Below, piece by piece: positions 4,980 through 8,285 of a stretch of 8,285 bases of DNA. Location of the stretch: positions 1 through 8,285 of the forward strand of contig JAEWDP010000129.1 in NCBI GenBank assembly GCA_023390055.1, in the 5' to 3' direction. Positions within the stretch are counted from its first letter, which is position 1. Each line of letters starts with the position of its first letter. This DNA is from Pseudomonadota bacterium. Lineage in GTDB: Bacteria > Pseudomonadota > Alphaproteobacteria > Rhizobiales > Rhizobiaceae. The position numbers and the translations under genes were made by a program. The notes below the pieces were generated by a model. The model worked only from the letters and a program-made list of their open reading frames with translations, was not told the DNA's origin and searched no databases.

Positions 4980-5318
4980 ATGTTGAAGGACCGTCTGCGA
5001 GATATACTGCTTGCCCAGGTTCAGACCGGTGATGCCATAACTTACAAGGAGCTTGCAGACCGACTTGAACTGGCTCCGCCACAGACAATCCATCGCGTGA
5101 CACAGGCGCTTGAGGCTCTCATGATCGAGGACGTTGCCGCTGGACGCCCGTTGATTTCGGCGCTTTGTGTAAGCCGGCGCAACCAGACAGTTCCCGCGCG
5201 TGGTTTCTTCACAATGGCGACGATGCTGGGCATGTTTTCCGGGGATCCTGAAAGCCCGATGGCATACGAGTTTTATGTTCGAGAGTTCAATCGCGCCCTC
5301 GCATTCTATCGCCTATAA
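4980..5318 (+). CDS. 112-aa protein resembling the DNA-binding part of alkyltransferase-like proteins
   Basis: ATG 4980 has TTGGAAG (4965-4971) eight bases upstream. The product begins MLKDRLRDILLAQVQTGDAI. The segment ITYKELADRLELAPPQTIHR (20-39), then VTQALEALMIEDVAAGRPLI, resembles the winged-helix layout of O6-alkylguanine transferases and ATL proteins (tYgelA...ra.G.al). Where those have the PCHR motif this protein has SALCVSRR (60-67), followed by VPARGFF, so alkyl transfer as in MGMT is unlikely even though Cys63 is present. The C-terminal part (91-112) is helical. I recall similar hypothetical proteins in alphaproteobacteria, without a known function. It could be a small DNA-binding protein or a degenerate ATL. 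Its link to the upstream NsrR-related genes is only by strand and order. Confidence 0.7.
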   Translation: MLKDRLRDILLAQVQTGDAITYKELADRLELAPPQTIHRVTQALEALMIEDVAAGRPLISALCVSRRNQTVPARGFFTMATMLGMFSGDPESPMAYEFYVREFNRALAFYRL

Positions 5319-5550
5319 TCTGAAGCCCGTCATTCGTCACCTATCCTCATCACACACCCTCGTGGCGTCGTGATTGGATCGGAGGGGGTCTTCCGGTTAT
5401 GGATCTGCCGCCATTTGCCTTCAAATCAAAAGGTTGACCTCGAAAGCTCGTGGGTTCGTCACTCGAAGTTGAAGCAGACACTGTTCGAGGGGATCATCAG
5501 CGCCGCTGTGTATGGTAAGGTCTCGACATTAACGGACAGGGATCGCGACT

Positions 5551-6342
5551 ATGCTGGTGACTGTTACGATACTGCTTGGTTTATCCGCGATCGCGGGATT
5601 GGATCTTGCCCGGGCTCCGGGGGGAGTCGAAAATATCGATGTCGATGTCGAGCTTGTACTTGCCGTCGACGTTTCGCGTTCAATGGACTTTGAAGAAGTT
5701 CGTATTCAACGCGAGGGTTATCTCGCGGCGCTACGTCATCCTGATTTTATCAATGCGGTTCAGGCCGGATTGCTCGGCCGTATTGCCATCACCTACTATG
5801 AATGGGCGGGGTCTGTGGACCTTGAATCAGTTCTCGATTGGCAAGTTATCGAGACCACCACAGATGCTGAATTCTTCGCGAACCAGCTGGAAGCGCGCCC
5901 CATCGCTACCCAGCGCCGTACTTCGATATCTGCCGCAATCACCCAAGGCATGGCCATGATCAACTCCAATCAGTTCGAAGGAATGCGGCGCATTATCGAT
6001 GTGTCCGGTGATGGCCCAAACAATATCGGCGAACCTGTAGTGCCCGCGCGTGACGAGGCGATTGCCGCAGGAATAGTCGTGAATGGGCTTGCCATCATGT
6101 TGCGACCATCTGGGATGAGTGGGCCACTGGATCAATATTACGCCAACTGTGTGATCGGTGGCCCAGGATCGTTTGTTCTGCCCGTTCATCGTACGGAGGA
6201 TTTCGCAGTTGCCGTGCGTCGCAAGCTGATATTGGAAATCAGCGGTAATTCCTCGCCCAGGAAGGCCTTGAGGATCGCATCGCAGGAAGAAGAAGACTGC
6301 CTGGTTGGCGAGCGGCAGTGGCAGTATTTTCTTGACCGATGA
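5551..6342 (+). CDS. DUF1194 protein, exported VWA-like (MIDAS-containing)
   Basis: DUF1194 proteins are VWA-like and common in alphaproteobacteria; their function is unknown. The 263-aa product starts MLVTVTILLGLSAIAGLDLA, a probable Sec signal peptide, although the usual Lys/Arg just after the start is missing. A metal-ion-dependent adhesion site is visible: Asp40, Ser42 and Ser44 in LAVDVSRSMD, with Thr124 (RRTSISAAI) and the acidic residues of IIDVSGDGPNN (Asp150, Asp154) completing a likely MIDAS. RIAITYYEWAGS and VNGLAIML are further family segments. The C-terminus (about 230-263) is polar and variable. The ribosome site is weak (AGGG around 5537). It stands alone after a 232-base gap containing no clear gene, and converges with the histidine kinase six bases further on. 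Periplasmic or surface location is inferred. Confidence 0.88.
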   Translation: MLVTVTILLGLSAIAGLDLARAPGGVENIDVDVELVLAVDVSRSMDFEEVRIQREGYLAALRHPDFINAVQAGLLGRIAITYYEWAGSVDLESVLDWQVIETTTDAEFFANQLEARPIATQRRTSISAAITQGMAMINSNQFEGMRRIIDVSGDGPNNIGEPVVPARDEAIAAGIVVNGLAIMLRPSGMSGPLDQYYANCVIGGPGSFVLPVHRTEDFAVAVRRKLILEISGNSSPRKALRIASQEEEDCLVGERQWQYFLDR

Positions 6343-6345
6343 TAT

Positions 6346-6359
6346 CCGTCATGTGACGG
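6346..6359. terminator. Short palindrome between convergent genes
   Basis: CCGTCA (6346-6351), TG, TGACGG (6354-6359) form an inverted repeat that includes the TGA stop of the minus-strand kinase gene and lies just after the DUF1194 stop. With no T tract on either side it is at best a weak bidirectional terminator. Confidence 0.3.
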
Positions 6360-8079
6360 GCTCGACATTTTGTTGTCCCTCGTCAAGTCGGGTGCCTGGA
6401 CGCTCATCTTCGTCTTCAGCGGCAGCAGATAACAGTCGCAGCATGGGCGCCCGGATTTCACAATACAACCCGTCCGGGCAGTAATCGAGGGTGACTTTTG
6501 CCTGTAGCTGCTGGGACAGCACACGCTCGATCATCAGGGTTCCGAAGCCCTCGCGCGAAGGTGGCCTGACGATCGGTCCGCCTTTTTCCTTCCATGTAAA
6601 TACAAAATTGCCTCTGTCGTCTCCTACCGTCCACTTGATTGAAACATGACCGGTTTCAACCGACAAGGCGCCGTACTTGGCTGCATTGGTACAAAGTTCG
6701 TGTAGTGCCATTGACAGCGATAGTGCAATGGTAGACGCGGTTTCAAAGTCGGGACCAGCAATGGTGAAACGGGGTTCGACGGGATCCTCAAACGGCTTGA
6801 TGGCTGTCTCTACCGTTGCCGTCAATGAGGCGCTCTGCCAGTTTTTGGTCAGAAGCTGATGTGCACCGGCCATCGCGTGCAGACGACGGAAAAATGCGTC
6901 GGAGGCTTCATCCATTGACTGGGAGGAGCGAAATGTCTGTCGTGCTACCGCTTGAACCATGCTGAGGATATTCTTGATGCGATGGTCGAGTTCCCGGATG
7001 AGCATTTGCCGCATGCGGTCATCTTTTTGCTGTTGTTCTCGCCGTAATGCCAGTTCATCCATGAAGGCATCGATTGCCGAACCGATTGTCTCGAATGTCC
7101 CGCTTCCTGTCATGCCCGTCCGCATAGTCTCGTCACCCTTCCTCCAGGCGTTAACGGAACGCAGAAGCTGTCGCGCGGGTTGTCGGATCAAGGTATGGCC
7201 CGCCCACCAGACGACAAAGAATGGTCCAATAATTGCCAGGACGATTACTGCAAGACCAAATTGGGTCACCTCGCTGACTTGCTTGAGGCCGTTTTCTACG
7301 GAAACGCCGGCGCTGACAAAGAAGCTGTCATAGGCAGGATAATAACCAACCACGCGACGTGTGCCATCCTCGGTGATCAACTCGACCGTACTCGGCATTG
7401 TTGCCCGCACGAGCGTTTTAAAATTCTCCGGCACCGCCGACCCGACAAAGCGTTCAGATGACGGTTCGCGCGCCAGAACTATGCCACTGCGATCGGCGAT
7501 TGTCATGGTGTTGCCACCAAAGTATTCACGCTCGCGCACACGCGCTCCGAGCCAGGCGAGATCGAGATAAGCTATGATCACGCGTTGCACTGACCCGTTC
7601 GCGACAACCGGTAGTGCAAGTGGCACCGTCGGCTTGCCGGTAATTCGGTCCGTGACATAGGTGCCCACAACAAAGCTCTGTTCGTCGACCGCATCCCGAA
7701 AATAGGCCCTGTCGGAAAAGTCGGTATATGGTGTTGGTTGCGATGTGCATTGCAACTGCCCGTCCTTGTCGAGGACAGTAATATTCTCCAGCATGTCGAG
7801 CTTTTCGTCGACCGTGCGAAGATAGTCATTGCAAGGCCCACCGGGAGCCGTTCTCAAGATCGGTACTGTGGTGAGGACGTCCAGCGTGCTGCGAACGGAT
7901 GATACAACGCGCCGCATCTCGAGCGATGCCAGATGACCGGCAGTAAGCGCGGCAGTGTGGATTTCCCGATAGGCTGTCTGACGAGCGGAAAGAAGATTAT
8001 ATGTCAATACGAGCAGAGCCGGCATAAGTGCCAGCAGGGTCAATAGCAGTAACCGGCCAGTGACCGACATTTTTCTCAT
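6349..8079 (-). CDS. Membrane-bound HWE-family sensor histidine kinase with Cache-type sensor
   Basis: This is a 576-residue inner-membrane sensor kinase. Transmembrane helix 1 spans about 9-28. An extracytoplasmic dCache-like sensor follows (about 30-270, with DFSDRAYFRDAV and the GKPTVPLALPV segment typical of Cache domains). Transmembrane helix 2 spans about 274-294, followed by a HAMP-like linker. The kinase core is HWE type: H-box RELDHRIKNILSMVQAVARQ with phosphoacceptor His366, N-box ALHELCTNAAKYGAL with Asn465, the defining W-x-E in WKEKGGP (Trp496, Glu498), and G-box GFGTLMIERVL (about 511-521). The acidic C-terminal tail (about 550-576) is not conserved. Start at ATG 8079 follows GGGGAAG; ATG 8070 is an alternative. 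HWE kinases in this group often feed the PhyR-NepR-EcfG stress pathway, but no response regulator is visible here. A perfect palindrome lies 31 bases upstream. Confidence 0.93.
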   Translation of the reverse strand: MRKMSVTGRLLLLTLLALMPALLVLTYNLLSARQTAYREIHTAALTAGHLASLEMRRVVSSVRSTLDVLTTVPILRTAPGGPCNDYLRTVDEKLDMLENITVLDKDGQLQCTSQPTPYTDFSDRAYFRDAVDEQSFVVGTYVTDRITGKPTVPLALPVVANGSVQRVIIAYLDLAWLGARVREREYFGGNTMTIADRSGIVLAREPSSERFVGSAVPENFKTLVRATMPSTVELITEDGTRRVVGYYPAYDSFFVSAGVSVENGLKQVSEVTQFGLAVIVLAIIGPFFVVWWAGHTLIRQPARQLLRSVNAWRKGDETMRTGMTGSGTFETIGSAIDAFMDELALRREQQQKDDRMRQMLIRELDHRIKNILSMVQAVARQTFRSSQSMDEASDAFFRRLHAMAGAHQLLTKNWQSASLTATVETAIKPFEDPVEPRFTIAGPDFETASTIALSLSMALHELCTNAAKYGALSVETGHVSIKWTVGDDRGNFVFTWKEKGGPIVRPPSREGFGTLMIERVLSQQLQAKVTLDYCPDGLYCEIRAPMLRLLSAAAEDEDERPGTRLDEGQQNVEPVT

Positions 8080-8110
8080 CGTCTTCCCCGCCAGGTATGA
8101 CGTCCGTCAA

Positions 8111-8124
8111 TTGTTCTAGAACAA
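8111..8124. promoter_or_regulatory. Perfect 14-bp palindrome upstream of the histidine kinase
   Basis: TTGTTCTAGAACAA is fully self-complementary and lies 31 bases before the kinase start codon, where a repressor or activator site would be expected. It shares the 10-mer AATTGTTCTA with the ICE/promoter region of rirA (947-956 versus 8109-8118), but it lacks the three-base spacer of an ICE. The cognate regulator is unknown. Confidence 0.5.
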
Positions 8125-8179
8125 AAACGGCGTAGGGCAAAGCGTCCTGATGATGACAACACGGCATAATCATCAATCG

Positions 8180-8285
8180 TTAACGGCATAGTAACTGTTC
8201 ACGATAGTCCCGGTCGAGCGAGGCACGAAGCCTCTTGCGCTTGATCGACTTCTTCATCGGATCCAGCTTCATAATATTGAGGGCG
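8180..8285 (-). CDS. Possible 3' end of a further minus-strand gene (partial)
   Basis: The frame is open from the right window edge to TAA at 8180-8182, giving 34 visible residues that end SLDRDYREQLLCR after a very basic KKSIKRKRLRAS stretch. ATGs at 8272 and 8255 lie in frame but neither has a ribosome site, so this is more likely the C-terminus of a gene that begins outside the window. I do not recognise it. The length is too short to exclude chance. Confidence 0.3.
   Translation of the reverse strand, partial: ALNIMKLDPMKKSIKRKRLRASLDRDYREQLLCR

Noticed and set aside
4602..5093. 163-aa minus-strand frame across the FmdE-like and ATL-like genes
   Set aside because: It runs antisense to two well-supported genes and shows no recognisable domain.
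5370..5693. 107-aa plus-strand frame overlapping the start of the DUF1194 gene
   Set aside because: It is out of frame with a clear signal-peptide protein, has no ribosome site, and becomes Cys/Arg-rich nonsense where it overlaps the real gene.
7156..7182. Second GGAAC...GTT element inside the kinase gene
   Set aside because: The spacing is 18 bases, it lies within coding sequence and no gene follows on that strand.
8148..8175. TGATGAT/ATCATCA inverted repeat between the kinase and the right-edge frame
   Set aside because: Seven AT-rich pairs around a 14-base loop and no T tract; too weak to call a terminator or operator.

Overview
The window looks like an accessory or plasmid-like stretch from an alphaproteobacterium of the order Hyphomicrobiales (rhizobial/phyllobacterial type). 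The main clue is a very typical RirA, the rhizobial iron regulator, with its three cluster cysteines at positions 91, 99 and 105. An HWE-family histidine kinase, a DUF1194 protein, a candidate EcfG-type stress promoter and an Irr-type (ICE) operator fit the same group. The exact genus cannot be read from the window.

Left part (1-840): the C-terminal end of an ISAs1-family transposase and its probable right inverted repeat (to about 205), a possible gene remnant, then a candidate EcfG promoter (314-338) driving two adjacent small, hydrophilic, probably disordered proteins (373-558 and 569-781). A strong hairpin (801-841) closes this unit.

Iron regulator (942-1490): rirA with a sigma70-like promoter whose -35 lies inside an ICE-like palindrome, suggesting repression by Irr.

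Central part (1634-5318): a divergent arrangement around a perfect 18-bp inverted repeat (2371-2413). Its core, AAGATATACAT-A-ATCTATATCTT, has the 11-1-11 layout of NsrR operators. To the left, on the minus strand, is a twin-CBS protein with an unusual cysteine cluster. To the right, on the plus strand, are a 47-aa three-cysteine peptide, a 90-aa protein of unknown function, an NsrR-like Rrf2 regulator (Asp8, Cys91, Cys98, Cys104), a cupin, an FmdE-like protein with a GHSCP metal motif, and a 112-aa protein resembling the DNA-binding half of alkyltransferases. My reading is that NsrR senses nitric oxide or redox state through a [4Fe-4S] cluster and controls its own locus and the divergent CBS gene. 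What the structural genes do is unknown; no recognised denitrification or NO-detoxification enzyme is present in the window.

Right part (5551-8285): an exported VWA-like DUF1194 protein converges with a membrane-bound Cache/HAMP-like/HWE histidine kinase on the minus strand. A perfect 14-bp palindrome lies just upstream of the kinase, and the tail of a possible further minus-strand gene runs off the window.
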